DNA of 40,430 nt from an uncultured Oscillospiraceae bacterium. GTDB lineage: Bacteria > Bacillota > Clostridia > Oscillospirales > Oscillospiraceae. Of this stretch, positions 8,731 to 17,732 are shown piece after piece. The translations under genes and the position numbers were made by a program. The stretch covers positions 1 to 40,430 of the forward strand of contig CANQSD010000004.1 of NCBI GenBank assembly GCA_947626385.1, written 5' to 3'. How positions within the stretch are numbered: the first letter of the stretch is position 1; each line of letters begins with the position of its first letter. The notes under the pieces are model-generated. The model did not search any database, was not told the origin of the DNA, and worked only from the letters and a program-made list of their open reading frames with translations.

Positions 8731-9402
8731 TCATAGGCGGCATTTTCTGTATTCCTCTGCAATCGCGTCTAATCGTGCTCCCCAGGCGCGGTCATCACAG
8801 TCTATTTCTGAACGTATGATGTCGAAGTTTTCTTCACATGGAAGAAGCACCAGCGGCCTGCTGTTTTGAGTTGCGTCGTAATCTATCACGAGGGCAGACT
8901 CGTAACCCTCATCTGAACTTATGAAGGACAGCATATGAAATTGGCTTAGGGGAATATAGCCCTGATCCACCTGCAGGAAATACACTGTGCTCGGAGTAAC
9001 AAAAAATCTTGTATCCGGGATATAAGCCCATCTTCTGTTCCCAATTAGAACATTTTCGTCTGTGACGTAAGAAGTGAATCCGATGATAACGTTCTTTATT
9101 CGGAACTCCCTTCCTTTTACCAGTAAACGAACGTTATCCAAGTCAATCATGCAATATCCGTTTTCTCTGCTTTGAAAATGACGTTTATTCTCCGGGAGTA
9201 CCCTGCCATAATCCAAACGATTTGCGGATCTGACTGTTCTCCAGATGTATATATGAAAACGGTTGGTGTCCGAAATGACCTCGCGGCAAAGCTCTGGCCG
9301 TTGAAACCGGTATCCAACGCCATTCGATATGATCTGCCGCAAAACCCGCCGTTCTTCAAAAGCATTTACAGAGTCAGCCGTATAATTTATCTCATCAAAC
9401 AT
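8731..9402 (-). CDS. Hypothetical protein, FHxLS-motif family (paralog C)
   Basis: QGYIPLSQFHMLSFISSDEGYESALVIDYDA; RBS GGGAGGGAAGG before MFDEIN. Confidence 0.8.
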   Translation of the reverse strand: MFDEINYTADSVNAFEERRVLRQIISNGVGYRFQRPELCREVISDTNRFHIYIWRTVRSANRLDYGRVLPENKRHFQSRENGYCMIDLDNVRLLVKGREFRIKNVIIGFTSYVTDENVLIGNRRWAYIPDTRFFVTPSTVYFLQVDQGYIPLSQFHMLSFISSDEGYESALVIDYDATQNSRPLVLLPCEENFDIIRSEIDCDDRAWGARLDAIAEEYRKCRL

Positions 9403-9418
9403 TTTCCTTCCCTCCCGG

Positions 9419-10393
9419 TCATGCGGCATCGCAGTCCAAGTAAGAATACAAGGAGGGCAGACCGTTTACATCCATTCTTTTGCTGATCGTGACAGGGGAA
9501 AGGCCGATGTCGGTGAAGGCCGCCAACAGGCGGTTTGGTTCCCGGCAGCTCATCGCTTTCTGCGCGAGAAGCACGGATTTTTTCTCCGATATCAGCTCGA
9601 TCAACCGCAGCATCTTTCTTTGCAGCCGCAAATCCTTGACCTTTTGGCGAACTATGTTGACGGCTTCGCCTTTTTTATAGAAATCACCGCTTGGAATTAT
9701 TTGAGAAAATATGCCCATAAAAATCTTTTTACTTCTCTCGGACAATCCAAGGATTTGCCCAGCTATGTCATCCCTGCCGCTGTAATCACGGATCGCTTTT
9801 GATGAGGTCAAACGCACCTCCGCACGAAGAATACCCTTTGTATCTCTGAGAATCGCCTGACGAAGGCCCCCAGCGCCTGGCCTGTTTGCCAACGCAGCAT
9901 GAAGATCGTAAAGGAGAAAGCTGATCCCGTTGCTGTTCCCCTCCAGGCAGAAGCTCTTACTCGTATCAAGCCCCTCATAGCGGACCGGCGAGAACCCTTT
10001 GACCTTTCCAATCCGGCGTATGACCTTGAGATAGGAGGTCGCCGTATCCTGACTGCCAACGTTGATGTCCGCTGTCAACGTCAGCTCGGTCAATGTGAAA
10101 TCCTCTAAACTGTACCTGCCCCCGAAGTATTCGCTGATCCGTTTCTCCAACTTGTGAATGAGTTTATGGGCATCCAAGCCCTTTCCCTTCAGCACAACGG
10201 TAGAATCTACGAACAGGCTCACTTTCTTTTTGTACCGGCTGTTTCGGTATAGAACAGTGATCCCTTTGTGAGCCAACGACGGATCTATGTACTCGTTTTC
10301 GTCCGTCTCCAAAAGATCGCGTTTTTTGAAAATGCGGTCAAATTTGTCGGTGTCAAGTACCATTGTCAGCTTGAAAACTTGATTTATATACAT
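9419..10393 (-). CDS. Putative replication initiation protein (Rep/CRI-like)
   Basis: 324 aa; FTLTELTLTADINVG, GNSNGISFLLYDLHAAL, ILRAEVRL pattern resembling plasmid/filamentous-phage replication initiators; RBS CAGGAGGAG. Confidence 0.5.
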   Translation of the reverse strand: MYINQVFKLTMVLDTDKFDRIFKKRDLLETDENEYIDPSLAHKGITVLYRNSRYKKKVSLFVDSTVVLKGKGLDAHKLIHKLEKRISEYFGGRYSLEDFTLTELTLTADINVGSQDTATSYLKVIRRIGKVKGFSPVRYEGLDTSKSFCLEGNSNGISFLLYDLHAALANRPGAGGLRQAILRDTKGILRAEVRLTSSKAIRDYSGRDDIAGQILGLSERSKKIFMGIFSQIIPSGDFYKKGEAVNIVRQKVKDLRLQRKMLRLIELISEKKSVLLAQKAMSCREPNRLLAAFTDIGLSPVTISKRMDVNGLPSLYSYLDCDAA

Positions 10394-10692
10394 GCAAAAC
10401 TCCTCCTGTTTCTACCTGTTATACAAAAAATCGAGAAAATTGTATGTAATATTTACAAATATGTTTATCCTTTTTTTATTTTAAAGTGAAATTTCCAACG
10501 GAAATCGCAATCAGCCCTTCCCGCTGTTTTCTACTTGAACAAAAATACTCTTTACGCCACGCTTGATTTGTAAACGAGTCAGGAATAGATACCTGTTTAT
10601 TTTGAAATAATGATATATCTAATATTGTGTCGTTTCTCCCAACCAATCTGTTTGAATAAGTTTCTGGTTTGAAATAATAAAAAGCAAAAATA

Positions 10693-10724
10693 AAACGTCA
10701 TGGGCAATATCGCCCATGACGTTT
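10693..10724. repeat. Perfect inverted repeat in AT-rich intergenic region
   Basis: AAACGTCATGGGC - aatatc - GCCCATGACGTTT; on the - strand followed by TTTATTTTTGCTTTTT. Confidence 0.85.
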
Positions 10725-10963
10725 CCTGGTAATATAAGTATTATTAAGTATACACTTTATATAGTAACTAAAATAATGTTTACTTATTTCTATTGCATTT
10801 GTAACAGGTTGTATATCAGTATCAAGTATTTATTTTTAATACCAAAATTGCGTATTACATTCTTTTAATTTAGATTATGCTTGTTTGGCCTATCATAGGA
10901 TGCTGTTACAGTAAAAAACTACTGGTACAAATTGTGTTGACTTATTCCATGAGAGGTGAAAAA

Positions 10964-12148
10964 ATGGAGAACTCTATATTACAACCCAAGTTAGAATCAC
11001 ATATGCGTTCTTCGTTGGGGTTTCATACCTTGACTTTATCCATGCCCTTATTATTAGGCGAAGGACATGCGTTAATTGAGCGGTTTAAGGAAGTTAGTAA
11101 GAGAACAGGAGAGTTACAGATATATTCGGATAAGTATGGAAATGTAAAAATAAAATTCTATAAGAGAGATATGGGTATTGAATGGTCGGTTCGCTTTAAT
11201 GTTTGGAACGAAAGGGCCAAGCTACCATATGATGTTGTTGAGGTAAAAATAAATCCGAAAACCCTCTGCGGAATTTATGACTATATCACTGCGGCGACAA
11301 TTAAAGATTTAAATGGGGCAATTGAAATCTTTGATAACATTTCTGAATCCATATCGCCGCTGCTTGGAACCTTCAGAAATTACGAGTTGAAGCGTATCGA
11401 TTACTGTGCCAATTTTTCAGTGAACGAGCTTGCGCCAGGATGTACCTCTGAGCAAATAATGGATTTAATTAAACGCAGTAATGTTCCGCCGAGTTTTAAC
11501 GAATACATGGAATATGACAAAATATCACATAGGAAAAAGCCAATGGACGACAGCTTTTACTTGATGAATAAATCCGTGAGTATCAATTGTTATCGAAAAG
11601 CGGCAGAACTTCAACAAAGAGTAGAGAAGGCAAATAATAGTACGAGTATGAACAGTTGTGTTACACCTGTAACTATAGACGAAGCGCAGGATATCATACG
11701 ATTCGAGATTCAATGTAAATATCATAAGGTTTATTCACTCTCATTGAGAGCTGCGATGGCCGGTTATCATATGGTCAATAAATTTGAGTATTTGCTTTCA
11801 GATGAGATGTGCAGAAAAATAATAGATTACTATTACAACCTAACCATTGGGCGTGGAGATTGGTATACTCTGCAAGATGCGATTTCGATTATATGCTCAA
11901 AAAACTTCAATAGGCAAAAAGAGCAGCGTTTCATTGACGCATTATACTGTGTAAATCAATGCCGTAGTTTGGCGAAAGTGAGAGAACAACAGAATATCAA
12001 CTTAGCAACTTTTGATAAAACAATAAACGAATTGTCTTTTTTGAACATTAGAGGTATTAACCCTGTGACAATTCCCAAAGGGTGGGGAATAAAAGTAATC
12101 CCAAACCTCCTGAAAGAGTACTATCTAAATGAAAGCAGTACACAATAA
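10964..12148 (+). CDS. Putative replication initiation protein (Rep/CRI-like), divergent from the 9419-10393 gene
   Basis: FRNYELKRIDYCANFSVN, KSVSINCYRKAAELQQR, IIRFEIQCKYHK; RBS GAGAGGTG before MENSIL. Confidence 0.55.
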   Translation: MENSILQPKLESHMRSSLGFHTLTLSMPLLLGEGHALIERFKEVSKRTGELQIYSDKYGNVKIKFYKRDMGIEWSVRFNVWNERAKLPYDVVEVKINPKTLCGIYDYITAATIKDLNGAIEIFDNISESISPLLGTFRNYELKRIDYCANFSVNELAPGCTSEQIMDLIKRSNVPPSFNEYMEYDKISHRKKPMDDSFYLMNKSVSINCYRKAAELQQRVEKANNSTSMNSCVTPVTIDEAQDIIRFEIQCKYHKVYSLSLRAAMAGYHMVNKFEYLLSDEMCRKIIDYYYNLTIGRGDWYTLQDAISIICSKNFNRQKEQRFIDALYCVNQCRSLAKVREQQNINLATFDKTINELSFLNIRGINPVTIPKGWGIKVIPNLLKEYYLNESSTQ

Positions 12149-12168
12149 TCTTATAATCTTAGCATATG

Positions 12169-12198
12169 CCGCCTGAAAGAGTTTTCAGGCGGTTTTTT
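12169..12198 (+). terminator. Rho-independent terminator
   Basis: CCGCCTGAAA-GAGT-TTTCAGGCGG-TTTTTT directly after the 10964-12148 gene. Confidence 0.9.
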
Positions 12199-12217
12199 GC
12201 TATACCTTTTTACGAAT

Positions 12218-12784
12218 CTATCGTGTTGCCCCGTCTCCCAATGCCCTATATAGTGTCGCTTTCTTCACCCCCGTCAGCTCCTCAATCTCCCTGACGGAAT
12301 ACTGCCCGGTGTTGTAGAGCTTTATCGCCTTTTTCACCTTCTCCGGGTCCGTCCTGGGTCTGCCGCCGTTTCTGCCTCTTGCTCTGGCGGAGCGAAGGCC
12401 CTCTCTGGTGCGGTCGGCGATCACGTCACGTTCAAACTGGGCGATGGCGGACATCAGCGTGAACAGGAGCTTGCCCGTGCTGGTGCTTGTGTCGATGGAC
12501 TCCTTGAGGCTGACAAGGTGGACGCCCTTCTTCTCGAATATCTCGGTGAGATCGATGAGATCCTTTGTACTGCGGCCAAGTCTCGACAGGCTTTCGATCA
12601 CTACGGTGTCACCCTCAGTCACACGGTCCAGGAGCTTTGTGAGCTCGGGCCGGTCCCGTCTTGTGCCGGTCATCTTCTCATTGTAAATAAAGTCGCACCC
12701 ATACCTTTTGAGCGCGTCCAGCTGCCGGTCAAGGTTTTGCTGTTCTGTGCTGACGCGGGCATAGCCAAAGATGTAGTTTTTCAT
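12218..12784 (-). CDS. Serine recombinase (resolvase/invertase family)
   Basis: YARVSTEQQNLDRQLDAL, IESLSRLGRSTKDLIDL, SAIAQFERDVIADRTREGLRSARARGRNGGRP, C-terminal HTH. Confidence 0.93.
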   Translation of the reverse strand: MKNYIFGYARVSTEQQNLDRQLDALKRYGCDFIYNEKMTGTRRDRPELTKLLDRVTEGDTVVIESLSRLGRSTKDLIDLTEIFEKKGVHLVSLKESIDTSTSTGKLLFTLMSAIAQFERDVIADRTREGLRSARARGRNGGRPRTDPEKVKKAIKLYNTGQYSVREIEELTGVKKATLYRALGDGATR

Positions 12785-12835
12785 GGTCCCTCCTGTTTCA
12801 TAAACGAACGTTTGCGCAACGGTTTCTCAGCGACG

Positions 12836-12874
12836 AAAAAATCCCCTCAAAATCACTGACTTCAAGGGGATTTT
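12836..12874 (-). terminator. Terminator downstream of the amidotransferase operon
   Basis: - strand AAAATCCCCTTGAAGTCAGTGATTTTGAGGGGATTTTTTC. Confidence 0.7.
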
Positions 12875-12936
12875 CGTCTCAAAACCCGTTCCAAAATCTA
12901 CGTCTCATAACTCACACGCTTTTGGAACGCTCCCCT

Positions 12937-13857
12937 TTACACGAGGGCAAAGCTGTCCTCGTAAATGTATTCCTCAATCTCCTCCGGCATAAATCCCTCC
13001 ATCAGAAGCTGGTCGATCATCTGGGGGGAGTACCCATAGGCACCGGCTACAGCCTTCAGTTCTTCGATATATTCCGCCTCATAGAGCGGAGAGCTTCGGC
13101 GGCGCAGAGGTGGGTAGTACAGGTCATAGGACAGGCTGCTGTCGTCGAACCGGGACCATGTGGGCTTGCCAGCGGAGGTGAGTTTGAGAATGTCACCGCT
13201 GTTCATCGGAACCTTAACAGGTGTCTCCGCCAGAAAACTGATACGCTTCAATGCCCTCGCCAGGATCTGTTCGGTGGAAGCGTAGACGTAGAGGCCAAGA
13301 CCGGGGTAGTGGATCAGCGCCATAGGATTGTCGCCGCGGACGAAATAGAGACTCCCGTTCTCGTCCAGCACAGTGATGGTGAAGGAGCCCAGGAGCTCTT
13401 CCGCCATGCTCCCCAGGGCCTTCGCATTGAGCTCTCCGGCGGCTTTCAGGAGCTGGACGCAGATATAGCTGTCCGTCTCGATCTTCGTCTCCGGGAGCCC
13501 ATGAGAGCGTCTGAGGGACGTGTCATTGAAGATCACGCCGTTGTGGGCCAGGGCGAAGTGTGTGTTTCCGGCGGTGGCCTCAAAGGGGTGGTTGTTGTAA
13601 TTGAATTTCGCATTCCCCTGCGTGGTCATGCGGGTGTGGCCCATGACGATATTGGCATCTCCGGGCAGGAAGAACCTCATATTGTGGGCGGGAAGCGGGC
13701 GCTTGTAGACGTGGAACCGATTGCGGCTTATGTAGGCGATCCCGGTAGCGTCAGTGCCCCGGTCCTCAGCGGAGACGGCAAGCTCCGTGACGAGACGGTT
13801 TTTTTGCCGGACGGATAGTTTTCCCTTATAGTCAAGGATACCAAACAGGCAGCACAT
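12937..13857 (-). CDS. Class II glutamine amidotransferase (Ntn hydrolase) domain protein
   Basis: MCCLFGILDY..., DRGTDATGIAY, MGHTRMTTQGN, FALAHNGVIFND, TDSY. Confidence 0.9.
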   Translation of the reverse strand: MCCLFGILDYKGKLSVRQKNRLVTELAVSAEDRGTDATGIAYISRNRFHVYKRPLPAHNMRFFLPGDANIVMGHTRMTTQGNAKFNYNNHPFEATAGNTHFALAHNGVIFNDTSLRRSHGLPETKIETDSYICVQLLKAAGELNAKALGSMAEELLGSFTITVLDENGSLYFVRGDNPMALIHYPGLGLYVYASTEQILARALKRISFLAETPVKVPMNSGDILKLTSAGKPTWSRFDDSSLSYDLYYPPLRRRSSPLYEAEYIEELKAVAGAYGYSPQMIDQLLMEGFMPEEIEEYIYEDSFALV

Positions 13858-14966
13858 TATATCTCCACCTCCGCGTTTACAGGCTCGCTCACATAGAGGC
13901 GGCGTTCCTTGAGGTACTGTACAAGCTCCGGAGGCCGGCAGAAGTCCATTACGAACTCCGTCCAGGTGAGGCTTTTCAGCTCCTCGTCAGACAAAGAAAG
14001 AGCCACATCACAGATGGTGCTGACCATCTGCAATGTGGCTAAGAAAGTATTGAGTTTCAGTGTGCCCCGGAACATTCGGAACTCCACCGTGGCGCAGTTG
14101 GTGAGATTTACGCAGGTGTAGCGGCTCAGTGAGCGGGATTTGGCCTGGTCCAGAAATGCCTTTGGATCGTCCTTGCGTCCATACCGTGCCGCCCACTGCT
14201 CCATCTGGCGCTGTGTCCTTCGGCTGAATCTCAGCATTTCGTTCCAGTGGTTCTCCACGAAGAAGAGGATCCGCGCGATCACGGCGTCCTGGTCTTTCTC
14301 ATATGCTCCGAACGAAGATCGATTGACATGGACGTGGAGCCCGCAGGTGCCGCACTGATGGCTGAGATACCCCAGATTGACGGCCTTCCTCAACACCTCC
14401 GCCCAGGGCATATCGCTCATGTGGTACTTGAGTGTCATGGGGTGGGACACCAGCTCAATGCCGTCATTGAGGGACCCGTCGTGCTTGCAGTAGAGATGGT
14501 CGTGTCTCCTGTTGGCTATAGCCATGATCTCCTGCGCCGCGCTGTCACTCTCACCCGCCTCGTCGATCTCCAACTCCACGCCGAAATAGCGGTTCCCTTC
14601 ACCGTAGAAGATGGGTTCGGGCTTGTAGTAGTAATCTCTGACGCCTCCGTTTTGGTCATGGTAGCATTCGGAACAAAGGGGGTAGTCCTCATCCTCGTCG
14701 GAATCTCTGTAGCAGGCATCATCCTGTTCAATGAGCCTCCCGCAGTGGTCGCAGTGGGTGTAGTAGTTCTCGTAGCACCGCTGGCAGAGGAAGGTGTTGT
14801 CGTCTCCGGCGTCATCATCCAGCCAGTATCGCTCCCCGCAGTGGGAACATATAGCGGTGTGCTCGGAAATGCAGTCAGAGCAGAGATCCTGACCGTCGAA
14901 CTCGGTCAGCTCGCTTATGTCGCAGACGTGGCCGCAGTGGTCACAGGTAAATCGTTCGCTTCTCAT
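13857..14966 (-). CDS. Amidoligase-family protein with N-terminal zinc ribbons
   Basis: RYFGVELEIDEAG, HDGSLNDGIELVSHPMT, CGLHVHVNRSSF, TVEFRMFRGTL; several CxxC pairs N-terminal; stop overlaps the next start (TAATG). Confidence 0.88.
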   Translation of the reverse strand: MRSERFTCDHCGHVCDISELTEFDGQDLCSDCISEHTAICSHCGERYWLDDDAGDDNTFLCQRCYENYYTHCDHCGRLIEQDDACYRDSDEDEDYPLCSECYHDQNGGVRDYYYKPEPIFYGEGNRYFGVELEIDEAGESDSAAQEIMAIANRRHDHLYCKHDGSLNDGIELVSHPMTLKYHMSDMPWAEVLRKAVNLGYLSHQCGTCGLHVHVNRSSFGAYEKDQDAVIARILFFVENHWNEMLRFSRRTQRQMEQWAARYGRKDDPKAFLDQAKSRSLSRYTCVNLTNCATVEFRMFRGTLKLNTFLATLQMVSTICDVALSLSDEELKSLTWTEFVMDFCRPPELVQYLKERRLYVSEPVNAEVEI

Positions 14967-14989
14967 TATCTTATCCTCCATATACAAAT

Positions 14990-15763
14990 TCAGCCAGCCT
15001 CCGAAAGCTCCGGGACCATCTCAGATGAGCTGACGATGTCCATGAACTGTCGGGCGTAGGCGTTGGCACGGGCGGCCTCATCGGGATTCAAGGCGCTCAC
15101 AGCCTCAAAGTTAAAAACCGCATAGGGCTTTCCGGCCTTGCTGGTGGCGCGTGTCAGAGTGATCCTTGTGACGACGCTGCTCAGCGGGGTGAGGGTGCTG
15201 AGCAGCCGGGTGGCATATTTGAGAAAACGCCCCTTACTTGTCACGGGGATCCGGACAAGCAGGGGGATGATGCTGTTGGGCCTGAGAAGGAAAAGCAGTA
15301 CCGACTCCTTACATGCCTTGGCCCCGCTCTCGCCGTCCTTGGAGCCGAAGTCGTTGTAGGGGCAGTGGGCACAGGCCTTTCCGTCCTGGGAGATGATGCT
15401 GTTTTCACTCATACAGACAGGCGGTGTCCCCTCCACCGGGTCAGGGGTATCCCAGTAGGCCCGGGGCGTGGTGTAGTTCAAAACGATTCCGGTAAGCTCC
15501 CTCTCGGCCTCGTCACCGGAAAGGCCGGGCACAGAGAAGACTGTGGACCCGCCGGAGGGCGACTTGACCACATCAAAGAGGTCGAAGGAAAGGGGCTGAT
15601 TTTTCAAATTTGACCTGATGATCTCCAGAGTATTTCCGGTCAGAGCGAGATAATGGGAATCGTTGACGGTCATGGCTGTTTCAGCGGTGGAATGGGCCGC
15701 CTCAATATCCTGCGCAGCCTGAACCTTATCGCCAAGACGGGATTTCAGTTTTACGTTATCCAT
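14990..15763 (-). CDS. Hypothetical, possible phage-type ssDNA-binding/recombination-associated protein
   Basis: Cys motif CMSENSIISQDGKACAHCPYNDFGSKDGESGAKACKE; located next to YqaJ; RBS AAAGGAGG. Confidence 0.6.
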   Translation of the reverse strand: MDNVKLKSRLGDKVQAAQDIEAAHSTAETAMTVNDSHYLALTGNTLEIIRSNLKNQPLSFDLFDVVKSPSGGSTVFSVPGLSGDEAERELTGIVLNYTTPRAYWDTPDPVEGTPPVCMSENSIISQDGKACAHCPYNDFGSKDGESGAKACKESVLLFLLRPNSIIPLLVRIPVTSKGRFLKYATRLLSTLTPLSSVVTRITLTRATSKAGKPYAVFNFEAVSALNPDEAARANAYARQFMDIVSSSEMVPELSEAG

Positions 15764-15779
15764 TGAATATGAACCTCCT

Positions 15780-16724
15780 TTATACTGCCGCTCTCACAGA
15801 GAATCTGCGGTAAGATGTTTTGTTTGTATATTTCTGATACAATGCCGGGTGCTCGACCTTCAAGGTCCTGCTGTCCAGCCTCTCCTGGGTGACGCTCTTC
15901 CAGGTCACGATCCTGCCGCCGGATATACCAGCCTCGTTTTCCCCCAGCATCTGCTTCAGCCTGTTCTCGGCCTCCTGCTTTCGCTGTGTCACCGTCTCCA
16001 ATTGCTCGCTGGCCTCGTCATACAGGTCGAGAACCTCGGCGGCCTCATCGGGCAGGGTGATTTGGGACCTGGGGACACTGTCCGGGTAGAGTCTGGCAAG
16101 AAATCTGGCGGAGGCATCCGAGCCGTCCAGGGCCGGCGGCGTTACGTTTTGAACATGGTCCCAAAACTGGACCTCCAGCTCAATGAGCATGGCAATCAGC
16201 TCATCGTCCCTGGGGATAAACCTCCACTTGAACGTGTTGCCGCCGATGAGCACAGCGATATAGGCACCCCTGTACCCGGTGACGGCCATGTAGTGCTGGA
16301 CCTGGATCATGTACTCGTCGGGGATGGTGTCATCCCATTCCCCGGTCTTGTAAGCCGAGGCGGTCTTCGCCTCAAAGATGCAGTTACCGTGGTCCTCCGT
16401 CTCACACACGCCGTCCAGGTTTGCCAGCATGAAGGGGTGTTCCTCGCTCTGGAGGATCTGCTTGACCAGCCTCACCTCAACGCCGGTCCTCCTGGTAAAT
16501 TCCGCTCTCACCAGCGCTTCAAGCTGTGTCCCCCAATAGGCCGCCTCTCCCGCCTCCTGCTGTGGCATCTGGCCGGTCTTCTCCATCCACAGCTCCACAG
16601 GGGATTTGTACCGGCTGACACCACAGACCACGGAGGCATCGGAACCGCCGATACCCAGCTTGCGGTATTCCAGCCACTTCTCATAGGGCATATTCTCGGT
16701 GGAAACAAGTACTTTTGCCGGCAT
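15780..16724 (-). CDS. YqaJ-family viral recombinase (lambda-exonuclease-like)
   Basis: WLEYRKLGIGGSDASVVCGVSRYKSPVELWMEKTG, LANLDGVCE, IFEAKTA, IQVQHYMAVTG; RBS GGGGAGGTGAG. Confidence 0.92.
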   Translation of the reverse strand: MPAKVLVSTENMPYEKWLEYRKLGIGGSDASVVCGVSRYKSPVELWMEKTGQMPQQEAGEAAYWGTQLEALVRAEFTRRTGVEVRLVKQILQSEEHPFMLANLDGVCETEDHGNCIFEAKTASAYKTGEWDDTIPDEYMIQVQHYMAVTGYRGAYIAVLIGGNTFKWRFIPRDDELIAMLIELEVQFWDHVQNVTPPALDGSDASARFLARLYPDSVPRSQITLPDEAAEVLDLYDEASEQLETVTQRKQEAENRLKQMLGENEAGISGGRIVTWKSVTQERLDSRTLKVEHPALYQKYTNKTSYRRFSVRAAV

Positions 16725-16728
16725 GATC

Positions 16729-17655
16729 TCACCTCCCCATGCAGAGTGCCACTGTCTTGTCCATGATGGCGTGACCGTCCATGATCCGCCCCCAGTTGTT
16801 GGCGGCGTAGTTTCTCGTGTTCCTATGGGGCATGGAGTGGGTGACAAGATCGCTGGCCGCGTTGATGACGCCCCAGGCCGTACCCCGGAACTTCTCGATA
16901 TCCGGGGCGTAGTAGCAGACCATGAACTCCGTTTTACACCTCTCGGCGTTTGCCTTTTCCCGTTCAGTGGATTTCTCCGTGACAGGGAACAGCTCATTAA
17001 GGATGTCCCTGATATCCTCGTCCATCATCCGGAGCCTCGCGGCGCGCTCGGCGTACTCGGCAAGGCCGGTCATGTACTCATTGGCCCGGAAAAGGCAGCT
17101 CCTGGCCTCGTCCAGACGGTCATGGACGTTCTCTGTGTGGCGCAGGGTCCAGATACGTCTCGCGGAACCCAACGCCAGGTTGAGTGTGTTGTTGCAGACC
17201 ACCCGGATGGGCGTCATGCAGACCTTGATACCGCCGCTCCCGTCGTGGGAGTTGGTGAAGCAGAGATACGGCTCCACCTCGTCCCCGGCGACCATGCGCT
17301 CTGGCATTTTAGCGAGCAGCCATATCTGCCGCCCCTCCCGGAGAGAGCCTGCCGTCTCGTACCGGACACTGCCGCCAATCAGACCGTCGGTGAAGCTGAA
17401 GGCGTCAACATTCTGTACCACCCTGTACCGCTCCCCAACGATCCCCAGAACGCTGCCGTCCGAATCACGGACGTTGGCCCTGTACCCACGGATGATCCGG
17501 CCCTCACCGTCAAACACCGGCTCCTGCCTTACCGTCCAGTCAAGTCCGGCGAGCCGCAGGGCGTCGGCACTGACGGGAGCCTCCTCCACCATCGTCCCCA
17601 AGCCGTGCCAGGGCTTTTCCCGCACATACATCATCGTCTCCACATTTGCTGGCAT
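16729..17655 (-). CDS. DUF932-family phage/plasmid-like protein
   Basis: MPANVETMMYVREKPWHGLGTMVEE..., GERYRVVQNVDAFSFTD, VCMTPIRVVCNNTLNLAL. Confidence 0.9.
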   Translation of the reverse strand: MPANVETMMYVREKPWHGLGTMVEEAPVSADALRLAGLDWTVRQEPVFDGEGRIIRGYRANVRDSDGSVLGIVGERYRVVQNVDAFSFTDGLIGGSVRYETAGSLREGRQIWLLAKMPERMVAGDEVEPYLCFTNSHDGSGGIKVCMTPIRVVCNNTLNLALGSARRIWTLRHTENVHDRLDEARSCLFRANEYMTGLAEYAERAARLRMMDEDIRDILNELFPVTEKSTEREKANAERCKTEFMVCYYAPDIEKFRGTAWGVINAASDLVTHSMPHRNTRNYAANNWGRIMDGHAIMDKTVALCMGR

Positions 17656-17732
17656 TGAAAGTATCTCCTTTACTATGATTTGAGCACAGAAAGAAGAGAG
17701 GGCCCCCGCAAGGGGAACCCTCTCCATGGACG

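Noticed and set aside
12922-13818. 298-aa + strand ORF opposite the glutamine amidotransferase
   Set aside because: Antisense to clear class-II GATase motifs.
15849-16766. 305-aa + strand ORF opposite YqaJ
   Set aside because: Antisense to clear YqaJ motifs.
16699-17658. 319-aa and 253-aa + strand ORFs opposite DUF932
   Set aside because: Antisense to a recognisable DUF932 protein with a proper RBS.
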